This document shows, in pieces, positions 33,406-44,925 of a DNA stretch of 64,000 nucleotides. Numbering within the stretch: position 1 is the first letter of the stretch; each line of letters starts with the position of its first letter. This stretch comes from Anthostomella pinea (lineage: Eukaryota > Ascomycota > Sordariomycetes > Xylariales > Xylariaceae): assembly GCA_963556695.1 (NCBI GenBank), contig CAUWAG010000004.1, positions 1,302,001 to 1,366,000 on the forward strand, read 5' to 3'. A program made the translations under genes and the position numbers. The notes under the pieces were generated by a model. That model was not told the DNA's origin. It ran no database searches and saw only the letters and a list, made by a program, of their open reading frames with translations.

Positions 33406-35522
33406 GGTCGGTTGGCGTGAGCGCGTGTATTTGCCCTACTGAGTCTACCGAAACCAGACTCATGTGGGAGAGTCCGAAGACTGAGAGGAAGAATATCTTT
33501 CAACAAGCTCGACGGCACCGCCAACTCACCCACTCGAGGCACCGAAGGAATGGTAGCTCGGTCAGGCCCCGGGAAGTTCTTACACCACAGCTAGCAACCA
33601 GGCATGTCGCCTTGCGGCAGCACGGCTGACGGCTGACGGGCACAACGTCTTGCCCATGTCGAAGGATGCTGTGCCCCGGTCAGGCCCTGCAGCTGAGGGC
33701 TCAAGACCAACCTGGATACGACGTACGATATACGATACCACCCACCCCGAACCGAGGCCCGACCAGTCACCGCGCCGCTGGGAGACATCGAAGACGTTGC
33801 TTCCAATGTTCACCTTCTCGTTCCCGCGTTGGCAAGGATTAGACGCGTGTATGGGCGATCCTGCGGAAGGCTATTGGTGCTCTTGGCGAGCAACCAGGGG
33901 TTCATCTCATGTATGCGAGTGATGCCGAATAAATCCATTCAGACGCAGCCTTGCCCGCGAACTCAAGTAGGAACTGGACACTCTCGTGTCATTGGAAATC
34001 GTCATCGCACTCGGTCTGCTTTCCTGACATGGACGCTCTGCTTAGAGCCCCATCGTACAGAATGCGTGTATTGCAGCATGATGTGCGCCTGACCTGCGGG
34101 TGGAATTGAGGGGGAACGGGCGCAACCAGGAATGCAGGCGATGGAGATGAAGCGGGAGAGGTTAGTGGACACTGGCAACTGTGGATACGGCCCCCGGGCG
34201 CCAGGGGGGTGGTTTCCGCATTTGGTGCACTCGGGCTGCCCCTGTGCCCAGCCGTTCCGCCCCAGCTGAGGTCTATTTTCGTCCATGTTGATCAGCCATT
34301 GTATGGCTCGACGGCGAAGTCGGGTTGAATCTGACAAGGAGAGGCGAAATGCCACCTTACAGAAGTAGGTCTTCCTCACATCCCTGTGTGTTTCAGGTCA
34401 GGTCCGTGTGTGGACCAAACTTCGTAGGATTTCTGAAGGCGAATTCGCCGCCACATCTCTACATTTAGACGCCGTCAGGACCGCACGTGTTACCAAATAT
34501 AATAATGCCCAGAACAGCCGTCTCAGCTATATCGAGTTGACCCAGCACAGGGTCGGTGAGAGACTGTGGATGTCGGCAAGCCGGTAACTGTAAGACCGCT
34601 TCATCCTCCTGTCTCCTACGATATATCTTATATGGTGAATCTCATGTGTCTCTTCATATCCCTTCAAGACTACAACCCGAGTTGTTCCCCACAGAGTGTT
34701 CTCTGTGGAGAACGGAGAACAACTCGTGCTATGTTCATGATCGCGGCTTTTATTGACGTCCCGCCTTACAACAATCACGTGCATCCTAAATCATCTAAGA
34801 ACACAGAGAAAGGCACAGGAACAACAGTCTCGCTTCTTCGCATCAAGGTCGTATCACAATATCACTTCCATCCCCGGGGTATCAATCCACATCATCCAGC
34901 CACATTGATATGGACCCCCCCTTGGTAGTCAACACAACATTAGGAGCGTGTAAGATCAAGCGACTCCATATGGATAGCCATGCTCAATGGTCTGGTTTCA
35001 ACACTATTAATCAGTCGGAGCTCCCATCTAGGAGGCCACCTGAGTCTTCATGGGTGAGCCGAACAAAAGAGCTCCATCATGGAGATTGCTCGTAAGCATG
35101 CTCTGGGTCTTCACAGACCATATTGGTGTCGACAAGAATGTGCATGCTCACCAAAACCCCTCGCCAGTGCTGGGTCGCACGTATATTCATCCAGAAGACA
35201 AGGCCCCTGTGATATTACATATACACAACCACATCAATGAAGGGAGTTGAGAAAGAGATATCCGCTCAGCGATAGAGGAGAAGAGGAGGTATATTCCACG
35301 ATCCGAGTGACTCCTTCACCGGCAATAAACTGCCCTAACACCGCCTCATTACCGACGTACCAAATATTGAAGTTGCGGCTTTCGCAGCATCCACGACAGC
35401 AGCCAAGGCTAGTAAACAAGACATAAGTCAATTATCTACAATTTTCCCTCTATTTTTGGTCTCTATACGGTACAAACTCCAGCAACAAACCAAGCTTCCC
35501 TTACCGTTGATGACGTTTCACC
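33406..35522. other. intergenic, MFS upstream region
   Basis: No supportable gene in 2.1 kb. It includes the hairpin at 34679-34726 and presumably the MFS promoter near 33406-33700. Confidence 0.45.
34679..34726. repeat. two-tier inverted repeat (hairpin)
   Basis: Outer arms CGAGTTGTTC and GAACAACTCG pair perfectly over 10 bp, and inner arms CCACAGAG and CTCTGTGG over 8 bp, around a TGTT loop. An 8-base bulge lies on one side. No gene adjoins it. Confidence 0.6.
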
Positions 35523-36860
35523 ATGTCGTCTAGTACAGCTCTCCAAGAGACTATGAAGGCTCTTGTAGTCAAGTCGACCTCCGAGCCCCCTACCATCCAG
35601 ACCGTGCCTCGACCCAAGCCAACCATTGCCTCGGCCGTCGTGCGTGTCCTAGTGGCCAACACGTGCCATCGGGCGGATAGCCGAGGTCCGTCCAGACGCC
35701 ACGAAGCTCAAAACCGGCGACCTAGTCTTCATCGACTGCACCGTGAGGTCCCGCGACGACCCGGCCAACGTCTTCCTAGCAGCCATCACAGACGGCCACC
35801 CCCCGGCTCCAAGAAACTCATGGCGGACGTGTATCGCGACTGGATGTACGCCGCGTACTGTCTCTGCCCGCTCGAGACTCTCGCTCATGGACGAGAAGCG
35901 TGTCACTTCCCCTACTACAACAGGAGGGCTGGGCTACCAGCTCGAAGACCTCGCTTATGTCTCCGCCATGCTGGTGCCATACGGCGGGCTGCGAGACATC
36001 GAGTTAAAAGCCGACCAGACCGTGATCGTCGCCCCCGCCACCGGGCCCTTTGGCGACGCGGCCGTGCTCATTGCCCTCGCAATGGGCGCGAGAGTCATCG
36101 CCATGGGTGTCAGGAAGCATGTCCCGGAGACAAAGGAACCATGGATGTACATATACATGGCTCCCACGCCTGACTCGTACTGTAGACCTCTGCAGAACAA
36201 CATACATCTTACCCCCCCCTATGATTGGCCTTCTGACAATGGGCCGCAACACCGCCTCCCTCGCCAACCTTAAGAAACGAGTCCCGTGCCCCGAGTCCGT
36301 CGAGACCGTGGCCATGACAGGCGACCTGGCGGCTGAAGTCGCGGAGCTAAAAAAGTACGGTTAGATCGACGCCTACTTCGACATCGGCCCCGCTGCCGCT
36401 TACAACAGCACGCACATCAAGGCTTGCATGTTGTCCCTGAAGCACGGCGGACGGGTCAGCTTGATGGGCGGGTACAAAGAAGATGTGGTTATTCCTCATG
36501 TGACTATCATGAGGAAGAATCTGCGGCTGTATGGGAAGTGCATGTATGAGCGTGGTGATATTGCGGATATGTTCAAGTTGATTGGGAATGGGGTTCTGAA
36601 GGTTGGGAAGGGGGGCGGGTCCGAGGTTGTGGGCGTGTATGCTGTTGCGTGGTCAGGTGACCCACTTAGGCTGGCATATTGCCCACATCCACAGCAGCTG
36701 CGCACCACCTCCAAACCTTCAACAACAACAACACCAATACAGCAGATATGCAACCTTTTGGCCTTCTTGCTGTGCAACATATGCTTTGGACGAGTGGAAG
36801 GAGGCTTGGGATCGGGCGGCGGAGACGGGCCCGGGAGAAATCGTTGTTATCAAGCCGTAG
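35523..36860 (+). pseudogene. zinc-type alcohol dehydrogenase / quinone oxidoreductase-like (MDR) relic
   Basis: Pieces of one MDR-family dehydrogenase appear in order on the plus strand: the N-terminus MKALVVKSTSEPPTIQ, IGRIAEVRPDATKLKTGDLV, DEKRVT...GLGYQLEDLAYVS, the Rossmann part VIVAPATGPFGDAAVLIALA, HGGRVSLMGGYKEDVVIPH, and the C-terminus LDEWKEAWDRAAETGPGEIV. Lesions: about 30 residues missing after residue 46, a pair of compensating frameshifts near 35810 and 35880, an in-frame TAG at 36362-36364 (explicable as CAG to TAG), and two insertions of 136 bases (36108-36243) and 142 bases (36644-36785), each bordered by a direct repeat. Removing each insert restores the frame exactly. The family reduces or oxidises alcohols or enones with NAD(P)H; this copy cannot. 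Confidence 0.85.
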
Positions 36861-37912
36861 CAAAACAAATGGCATGCAGCGGAGAATCTGTAGTCCATAT
36901 CAATGCCGGCATTGGGTTTCTTACTTCCCATGCAGATGAGGTAGCCTACTGCGACAGGAACACAGCATCCAACAATGAACATGCCGCGTTTCTTGAGCTT
37001 GTCGGAGAGCCAGCACTGGGTAATGAAAAGATATGGCATCCAGGACTTATACTGGAATGGTCTGTCGATCCTAAATCAACATACATTTCGACGGCCTCCT
37101 GAAGGCTCATCTATGCATACCATGTAGTTGACCTTGAGCACAGCAAAACCCAACCCTTGGATGATGGTCAACTAGCATTATTGCAATCTAAGCTAGAGAG
37201 GATATTAAAATGACTGAGACTGGAGAGACATAGATGTCGAATTTACGTAACACAGCTCTCTCCTTTTCCGGGTTGATGTATATGTTACTGCTTACCTACG
37301 TTTACCGGTGGCATAGTCGACGACAGTGTTTGTCTTGGTGTCCTTATCCACGACAGCAGGCTTTGTCTCTATCGTTGACGATCGTTACTTATCAACACAG
37401 CCAAGTTGACAAATAAGAAGTGGTTTCCATGAAGGAACAATATTTCCTAGAAGTGCTGGTGAAGCTTAGTCCAAGACCAGCACCAGATCTAGTCAAGTCC
37501 TCCCAGGGCTCTATTCAAAAGGGCATGCTACATATCACACCACCAACAAAGCTCGGAAGACACCTCTCGACCGGTTAAACTATCAACCGCCTCAAAATCA
37601 ATTCCAGTACTGCCTTAAAGTATAGACCCGTGCAGCTCCCGGTAAAACTATTAATCGTTGTCAACTTTACTTACAGCACAACTCACCACTCATTCATGCC
37701 CCGGTAAATCCAACCCCCAGCTCCACCAAGCACCTCACCGGCCACTCACGCTCATCTCACCACCAACGCACAGACGATCCTACCTAACCTCCTACTTACC
37801 TCCTAGCAGAACAATGGCCCAGGTCATAGATCCCTCCCTCCCCACCCATTCATTACCTCGCTAGCACCTATATTGCCGAATGTGAGCAAAATTCCTTGAT
37901 AATTAGTACAAA
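36861..37912. other. intergenic
   Basis: No gene recognised between the dehydrogenase relic and the tRNA-like unit. Confidence 0.45.
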
Positions 37913-38038
37913 GGGCAAATGATATAGTGGTAACACGGCCCTAGCAGTAAAAGAGGAAGATAAAAAGAAGGATAAAGGGCTACTACCAGGGCAGCGGCTA
38001 TTTAGAAACGACCCGAGGTTCGATTCCCGGCTTGTCCA
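37913..38038 (+). ncRNA. tRNA-like Pol III unit with putative intron
   Basis: Acceptor-like arms GGGCAAA (37913-37919) and CTTGTCC (38031-38037) pair at 6 of 7 positions including one wobble. There is an A-box-like TGATATAGTGG (37920-37930) and a B-box GGTTCGATTCC (38017-38027). A 5-bp GCCCT/AGGGC stem (37938-37942 and 37988-37992) encloses 45 bases, enough for an anticodon loop plus an intron of about 38 bases. Oligo-T runs follow from 38061. The T stem pairs only if one A is bulged, and the variable region is long, so this may be a tRNA relic or a SINE head rather than a working tRNA. Confidence 0.45.
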
Positions 38039-40008
38039 TCTATAAATACTTTTGTTAGCCTTTTTTCTTTTTTTCTTTCGTGTCTGTGTTTGCTTTTAAG
38101 AGGAGTTTTGTGCCACACTGTGTGTCATTTAGGTCCTACCAGGTATCTATATTTCATGGACTACGTAGCGTAAGCATGGCAGACTTGATGTTGTCTATCA
38201 CAACATGCTAATGTTGTCCTTCTCTCGTTATTTTAACCAGCCTAGTCTATACCGAGCTAATCAGAGGCCTTCTCGAGCGCTATGGTGCTATATCATCTAT
38301 TACACCAAGAAGTCTCCAGCCACATCACTGGTTACCCTTGAGATTACCACACCCACGTAATAACTCTTGCGAAAGGGCCGACCGAGCTCCAACCTGTAAG
38401 CCCATCCCTCGCATACTTGGATCTCACAGGAAGAAGTGCCTCTCCATCGACAACAGACTCTATTGATATACCATGGTCAAACTGAGTCTTTTAAACGCAA
38501 GCCTAACGGCTGCAGACTGCAATTGTTCGCGTCCTAGGGGTTGTCCTTCTAAACATACACATTTAGAGCCTCTCCCGAAGTAGAATGAGTTTGTTTTTAA
38601 CTTACTTATTAGGCGCGTCGAGCTAACTGTCAGATATCATAACAGTGGCGTACTTAGTCTTGGTGTGCCGTGTAGGTGCTGTTGTGATTAAGTGTTTGAT
38701 GGGGTGGCCAATATTGCTGCGCGGCTGGCGTGACAGGTGAAATATGCCCAAAGCACTCCGAGCTTATCCGTCAGCGTGAATTCAAAATGAACGTGGCTGT
38801 TTCAGTGTACGGCTACAATATGTCCTGAACGACATCATCCTGTTGGCACGGCGCTGAGGCCGTATAGCGATTCCAGAGCTCATGCTGGTCACGAGCTCGC
38901 AGCTACGTGGCAGGAATGACTCCAGGCTTTCATAGTTAATCGGTCGAGGTCTCCGGATTCATGCTTTCTTGATATCAGAGGTTCTCTTCACCCCGAGTCA
39001 AGCGGCTAACTATACCCGCGCTACCTATATTAAGGGCAGCGCCACTTCTGCAGTGCCACTCGTTTAGTTTCTACTACTGTACCCCTTTTTCAGCTGGCAG
39101 TGGCTTCCGACTGGCTGGCCATTCGTATGTCAATTGCACATAGATTCCATTCGTGGTGGCCCAGTTCTGCAAATCGAAACTTTGCATGTAAATAACGGGT
39201 CGTCAGCGAGCAGCTGAAAGTTGGGGGTCATTGCCGGAATATGATGGCCGATTGGCTGTATTCTGGCTGGTGATGTAGTTACTCACGCGGGAAAGGGGAA
39301 CTATAGACCAGCAGAATACGGAAGGCTACTCGTCATCAAATTGGAATGAGCTCTTGTATTCTAATAATAAGAATGGCTATTTTTATTAGGATACCGGGTG
39401 ATGTAACTATCTAGACAAGCCCGCAAGCTTCCACATTGGTCCTTCAGTTTGCCAACACCCATCCCAAAGACCATCATCATGACCCCCAACACATAGGATC
39501 TGACAAACCTGCAGAAGCGGTGAGTTCCTTACGTGCACAGGCACCCACTTGTCGTCGTCTGTTTTCTCCCTCATGAACCCATGATGCATATGCTCCTTCC
39601 CTCGAACGACTCGCTTCTTGCCTCAGATGGACCAAGACATTGCGCAGCGTGGCCCAGGAAACGGAAATTTGGGAAAAACAGGCGTCGCAACACCGAAGCA
39701 GCCTCGAGGCGAGTCGAACAGAGCTGCCGCACACTCCATTTTCCGCCTCTTCAGCTGGAGCCATATTGGCGTTGAGGTTGAGGGAGGAGATGAACAGAGT
39801 TCAGCCATGAGCCACACAAAAAACCGTTGATCTGCTCAAGGATGCGGTAGAGCCTGAATGGATTGCAAGATGGATACCATCTCTCATTCCGCTTCGGGAA
39901 CACGAAGACTGGTCGTTTGTAATTGCTGAGACGCAGCGATCGTCGTCCTCCGTACAGGACGCTGCGCTTCTCAACAACGACGCGCAGGTTCGTGCTCCGG
40001 CAGCTCCG
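38039..40008. other. intergenic
   Basis: Nearly 2 kb without a supportable gene. It contains T-runs after the tRNA-like unit and copy 2 of the dispersed repeat near 39.75 kb. Confidence 0.45.
39754..39828 (+). repeat. dispersed 60-75-bp repeat, copy 2
   Basis: Matches 29451-29525, and more closely the reverse complement of 41297-41364, including the shared GAGTTCAGCCATGAGCCAC and an A-run after it. Confidence 0.65.
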
Positions 40009-40350
40009 TTATTCCTCGATCGCCGCACTGAGAGGTGTCGGATTCCTAAGTGTCGCTCTGTACGTCGGCGGTGGAGCTTCGTTGCGGGTTCGGTTCGAGT
40101 TTCGATTGAATTTGTTGGTTCTTCCGCTCTGTCCTGGGCCTCGCTGTCTGTGATGCCTGTGACGTCCTCGGTCTTCTTCATACAGAAGAGTAGGTGGATA
40201 GCGAGATTCGTACCACAGTTTTGCGGCGACTGCGACGGTGCCTCCGATTATGAGCAGCAATATGCAGCTAGTTATCATGAGGATTACTACTCGATGCTCT
40301 GTGAAAGCGTTTGGCATATCGCTGGTAATTGACGCGCTAGGCTGATCCAT
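40009..40350 (-). CDS. small single-pass membrane protein with PY motif
   Basis: An uninterrupted 113-residue frame from ATG 40350. Residues 20-43 form one strong membrane helix (VVILMITSCILLLIIGGTVA), followed by a long basic, His/Arg/Asn-rich tail with PPPTY near residue 95. PPxY is the ligand of WW domains such as those of Rsp5/Nedd4 ubiquitin ligases, so the tail is probably cytosolic; this is inference. No homologue family is recognised. The single frame, clean helix and motif support a gene over chance. Confidence 0.55.
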   Translation of the reverse strand: MDQPSASITSDMPNAFTEHRVVILMITSCILLLIIGGTVAVAAKLWYESRYPPTLLYEEDRGRHRHHRQRGPGQSGRTNKFNRNSNRTRNEAPPPTYRATLRNPTPLSAAIEE

Positions 40351-41642
40351 GTTGTGTGTTGTGTGTTGCGTGGCAGGAGATTCCGGCCGGTATGCTGCAA
40401 GGTAGGTAGGTGTTCGATAGTTGGGGAGTTTTTGGCAGAGTTCAAGCGCAAGAACAGGATCTGATGGATATAAGACTGATGAAAGTCTTGTTCTCCGAAA
40501 ACTCTATAAGTTCCCGCGTTTAAGTTTATAAACTCGCGCAACCATTTTCGCGCGCTCGACGAACGCTATCTGTGGTACAGAAACTCTAATCCAAACACTC
40601 AAAGCCAAATACTCTTATCGCCCTCAAAATTTCAGTAGGGTCATGTGGCCCCACGAAGCTTATCTGAATATTGCATTTCACAATCTAATGGCGGAGGCGT
40701 AAGACTACGGGAAGCCAATGCTCACTCGGCAAACATATAGGTCCGCGGCGGAAAACTCAAGAAGTAATTGCCACCATTATGAGGCTGTTCTGTTCGAAAT
40801 AATGATCCGATATTGAGCACGGTTAAAAGGGATGGATAAGGTAAAGCAATGTTGAACGTGTCGCTCGAATACCACACTAGCTGGCTTCGCCTTTTCCTTT
40901 GGTTTTTTTACAAGTCTGAACATATATGAGGTACAAGGAGCACCAACCTCCATTTCAGGAATCAGGGCGGGTACAGTTCCATAGATGATCGAGAATGCAG
41001 CCCCGGACTCTGCCCGGTGTAGTTTGCTCAACCCCTTACTCTCAATCCCCCTTCCTGCAGCTCTTGCACCACTTCTTCTGAGTCCGACTACACCATAGGA
41101 GGCAGGTGCTAGGTGTAAGTATTCTTCGCCCAGTTGAGCATATTGGCATGTGGGTGGTCCCCTAGCCGTTATTATACTCATACCCCTCCTCGACCTCTCG
41201 GCAGGACGACTCCGTGTTCCCAACCTAGCAGATTGAGAGATGGTATCCATGGTGTTGAATCAATTCAGGCTCTGCCGTAACTTTGAGAAAATGAACGATT
41301 TTTTTCAGTGGCTCATGGCTGAACTCGGTTCGTCTTTTCCCTCAACCGCAAACGCCAATATGGTCTTGGCAGGATGAAGCTATGGGCAGGAGAGAGGCCA
41401 TTCCAACAAGGCAACCACATATTCCCTAGCATTTTGTTTCCTTCCACTAGTCACTATGCGGTTTGGGCACCTAGGGCAATGATTAAGTAAATAAATATGC
41501 ATCGTGAACTTCTCCGAGGAAGCAGAAAATAGTATTAAGGGGGATGGTTCAAAATCACTTGTAGTTATACACCATCACACACGCTATACAAAGCAGAAAG
41601 GGCACCTACCAGGGCGCCCACACCTCAACTGGCGTGCCACCC
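40351..41642. other. intergenic with weak open frame
   Basis: Holds a minus-strand open frame of 157 residues (41250-40777) with no recognisable domain, which I do not call as a gene, and copy 3 of the dispersed repeat. Confidence 0.4.
41297..41364 (-). repeat. dispersed 60-75-bp repeat, copy 3
   Basis: The reverse complement carries ACCATATTGGCGTT, GGTTGAGGGA and GAGTTCAGCCATGAGCCAC, like the copies at 29.45 and 39.75 kb. Confidence 0.65.
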
Positions 41643-42728
41643 TCAAATGACGTTCTTCCATCCATCAAACCGCTGCGCGCCACGCTTCTTCAAAGCGGGC
41701 GCACTCTTGGTCTCCGTCCTATTACCCTGAGCATCAACCATACGCACGTTCTCCGGTTGGAGTTCCTCGTGAAATCGACTCCGCTTCTGCTCCTCCTGCT
41801 CATGCTCCCTCTCCTCGACCTTCTCCGCAAAGCGTACCGTCCGCGTTCCCGAGGGCGACGACGGCGACGGAGACGTCCCAGCACTAGCATCAGAACTCCT
41901 TTGACTTTCAACCTCAGCCTCCTCCTCATCCTGCTTCTGCTGATCCAGAAACGCCTCCAACTGCAGCGCCGCCAGCACCGCCGCCACGTGCTCGCCCTTG
42001 TCAACAGCAAACAAGACGCCATGGCGCTTCGAGCGGCCGGTGGCGCGGTCGTAGACGGCGCGTTCGTGGCGGTCCGTCGTCTTGGACAGCGCCAGCTCCA
42101 GGGGCTCGGTGCAGAGGCGCTGGTACGAAAGGCAGTGCTGCTTCCTCAGGCCCACAACGCCGTGCTCCTCGGCGAGTTCCAATGCTGCGTCCGCCTTGGC
42201 GAGGGCGGCTTTGTAGATTTGCGCGGCCGGCGGGCGGCCTTGCAGCTCTGCGGAGGAATTGAGGAACTCGGATACCTCACGGTGCAGCTGGTCGATCTGG
42301 CGGTGGACGGCGGGGGCGGCGGTGTCGACGGCCATTGTGCTGGGTGGTGCTGCTGGGAAAAGAGACGAGGATGTAGATGGAGATGGAGACAGAGATGGAG
42401 ATGCTGCTGCTGCTGCTGCTGGTACTACCTTTGATCGTGGGTTCGAGTTCAAATTCAAGTCTGGCTTGTTGATGATCTCTGAGGCAGTTGTCGAGCGTTT
42501 GACATGAACTTCCGTTACAGGGCGTTGGGGCGATGTCTTATATGGGGGACAATCCATATTGTCCACATTGTCTGCTTGGTTTTCTTTGATCATTGTGGAA
42601 TTGGTCCTTGGAATTGCATTGTGTTGAAAGTGAAAGGGGCCCAGAATAGCATTGTCCCAGCTGCCAATCGGATAAAAAGGGTGCGTCAAAGAGGATATAA
42701 GGTTCTTTGGTAATGGTCTGGCGGCCAT
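41643..42728 (-). CDS. hypothetical protein, coiled-coil, Ala/Ser-rich
   Basis: An intronless frame of 361 residues from ATG 42728; ATG 42591 (MIKENQ) or ATG 42337 (MAVDTA) are alternative starts. The first 130 residues are low-complexity, with a poly-Ala/Ser-Pro stretch encoded by a trinucleotide array. Residues 131-260 are helical and look conserved (VHRQIDQLHREVSEFLNSSA, then GVVGLRKQHCLSYQRLC). The C-terminus is charged, with a KVEEREHEQEEQKRSRFHEE coil and a basic tail. There is no signal or membrane segment, so it is probably nuclear or cytosolic. The family is not recognised and no function is proposed. Confidence 0.72.
   Translation of the reverse strand: MAARPLPKNLISSLTHPFYPIGSWDNAILGPFHFQHNAIPRTNSTMIKENQADNVDNMDCPPYKTSPQRPVTEVHVKRSTTASEIINKPDLNLNSNPRSKVVPAAAAAASPSLSPSPSTSSSLFPAAPPSTMAVDTAAPAVHRQIDQLHREVSEFLNSSAELQGRPPAAQIYKAALAKADAALELAEEHGVVGLRKQHCLSYQRLCTEPLELALSKTTDRHERAVYDRATGRSKRHGVLFAVDKGEHVAAVLAALQLEAFLDQQKQDEEEAEVESQRSSDASAGTSPSPSSPSGTRTVRFAEKVEEREHEQEEQKRSRFHEELQPENVRMVDAQGNRTETKSAPALKKRGAQRFDGWKNVI
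42370..42422. repeat. GATGGA / GCT microsatellite (coding)
   Basis: An imperfect GATGGA array runs into six GCT units. In the minus-strand gene it encodes the Ala run and Ser-Pro repeats, so it is likely to vary in length between strains. Confidence 0.8.
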
Positions 42729-44925
42729 TGTGAGACATCAAATGGGGAGACTTTCTCGATGATATAAAGATATCATCTGAGCTATTATTGGTTTTCAGTC
42801 GAAGGCAAGTTGGCCTATTCCTTTGACATCTACCAATTGATGATTTGACCATGGGCAGGGAGTCTTGCAATCAAGCAGAGCTGATGAGAGCACTCTCGAG
42901 AACAGCTAATGAAAGATTGAGAACTAAAGAACGGATACCCAAGATACCTCGAGGACCAGTAGGGTAAGCCATTTGATGAGCAATACTCGGCATAACTGAT
43001 AGATGACATTGGGAGGTCTGTCATGCTCTAAATCACATCCTCATCATATCCTTATCATATGTTAGCTTTCAGCGAGCCAATTTAAAATCTGCGAAACATC
43101 AAACTTTTGTTGTCTTGTATTAAGGAATGATCTTGAATGGGCCATACTCCAGCGACCTGCTATACGCAAAGTCTAACAGAAAAATAAGCCATTATCATCA
43201 TCATCCGTAATAACCTTATCCCAGCACCGTGTCACTTTCTAGTAGGCGATCAACTGGAGTAGGAAACTTGAGTTCACTTCCACATTTTACTCAGGCGGGG
43301 AATTTGGTCGTGTTTCGAGAGTCCTTTGCGTTCTGGAAGTCACCTGTGGTTGATGTCTGGATTCGCCCTTGGTATAGACATTTCATGATACTTCCGGGGC
43401 TGTGAGCCTACAATCATATACCCAACTGATCTTCCAGAACAACTGCCGCTAAGTTAATGGACCTTTGGCTTCGGCTGTAACCTTGAGAGCCACGTGCTTC
43501 ATCCATTATACTCATCCCAACTGTAACAAGATGCCAAGGCCAGTCAAGAATATTCCGGGCCCGGTACGCACGATATGTCCTAAGCCATACATACCCACCC
43601 AGCACATCGTACATCGAAAATGGCTTGTATTGAAACGAGATCTAACACGACTAGTGTAACTACATTAGCTCTATTCTCGTCGTACCGACGGACTGGAAGC
43701 GGCGTCAAGGGATCTAACACGATAGCTTAACATCGTCAATCTGCACTAATGTCGAGCGAGCTGCCCAACGGCGGGCCACTTCGCGAGTCAGGACTCGCAT
43801 TACTTCTCCGACCAACTAGAGCAGTCCCTCACACCATCCAAAGCAGTCCAAGTAAATCAACACTTGACTCAAGACCCTTGCCCGCGATGCCCACCAAAAA
43901 CATGAGACGGACTACGCAAAGCCCCTGCACCCTACACAGGCGCCATGGAAGCGCTCCCGACGATGGCGTACTAAGCCACCAGGACTCATGCGAGGGAAAG
44001 TACACGATGTACCCAGCTAGTGAGGCAGCTAGAAGACCGATCTCTGCGCCCGACAGCTTGTTCGACGATCGGTTGCTGTCGCGGTTGATACCCAACGCAT
44101 CGTCGCAGCTAATAAACGGTACGGGTGCTTGTCTGATTTCTCGTTACACGATGATTACATCGGGGATGGTGGAGGGGCTGTAGCGCGAAGTCCACGCGCG
44201 TATGGAACCACGTAAAACAAGACTAGAGCCATCACAACGGCGGCGGGGTCTTATATATAGGCGCCGTTATAGTGAAGCATAACGGTGGTGCACCATCTTC
44301 CGATCGTACGATGTGCCATCTCGTAGTTGGTGCGCTAGAAGCATGCCAGTAAAGTGTACGGAGCACATGTGTCGAAGTCTCGGACCGTAGTCGTTAGATT
44401 CCGACGAGTCGGGTGGGATACATCAACTTGAAACAATAGCTTAGGACCCGCTCAGGCAACGTTAGATTTTACAATTGCAGCGGGATAAATCTTCGGCATA
44501 TGTATATGATAACTCAGACATACGTAGGTGAACCATCGAGGACGGATCGGGGTTGGTGAGACCATTATACCATGGTAATAGAAGCATACTCCCAGTGGAG
44601 TGCCCTGGTATCTGTTGGCTGACCGCCATGCAACTGCGTAGCTTTATCATCCCGTTCGTAGGTAGTAGCCTATCTCAACCATAGATGGTTCATCGAACAT
44701 GGCACGGAGATTGAGCGACTCGGGTTTGTTGCAAGTAGGCTCTCATGTATTATCCGGTTGATGGCTAGATCGATAATGAGACATCTAAATTCTTCACCAC
44801 GACCCAAATCACGGCGGCCTGGCGACTCTGATGAGAGTCTAGAACTCGCACTCGGTAATCTCTCGCGAGACTGACCATTGTTCTGGTGAGGTTTCTCCTA
44901 GCCGGAGATGTTCCACACCGGTTCA
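42729..44925. other. intergenic
   Basis: 2.2 kb with no supportable gene. An open frame of 144 codons at 43749-44183 (plus) has no protein-like features, and the opposite strand is also open, so I leave it uncalled. Confidence 0.4.

Noticed and set aside
36108..36243. Ordinary intron in the dehydrogenase relic
   Set aside because: No window that restores the frame has GT...AG ends.
40777..41250. Minus-strand open frame of 157 codons
   Set aside because: No domain, no splice or promoter support, and composition similar to surrounding non-coding DNA.
43749..44183. Plus-strand open frame of 144 codons
   Set aside because: Low-complexity protein with an overlapping open frame on the other strand; nothing supports either.
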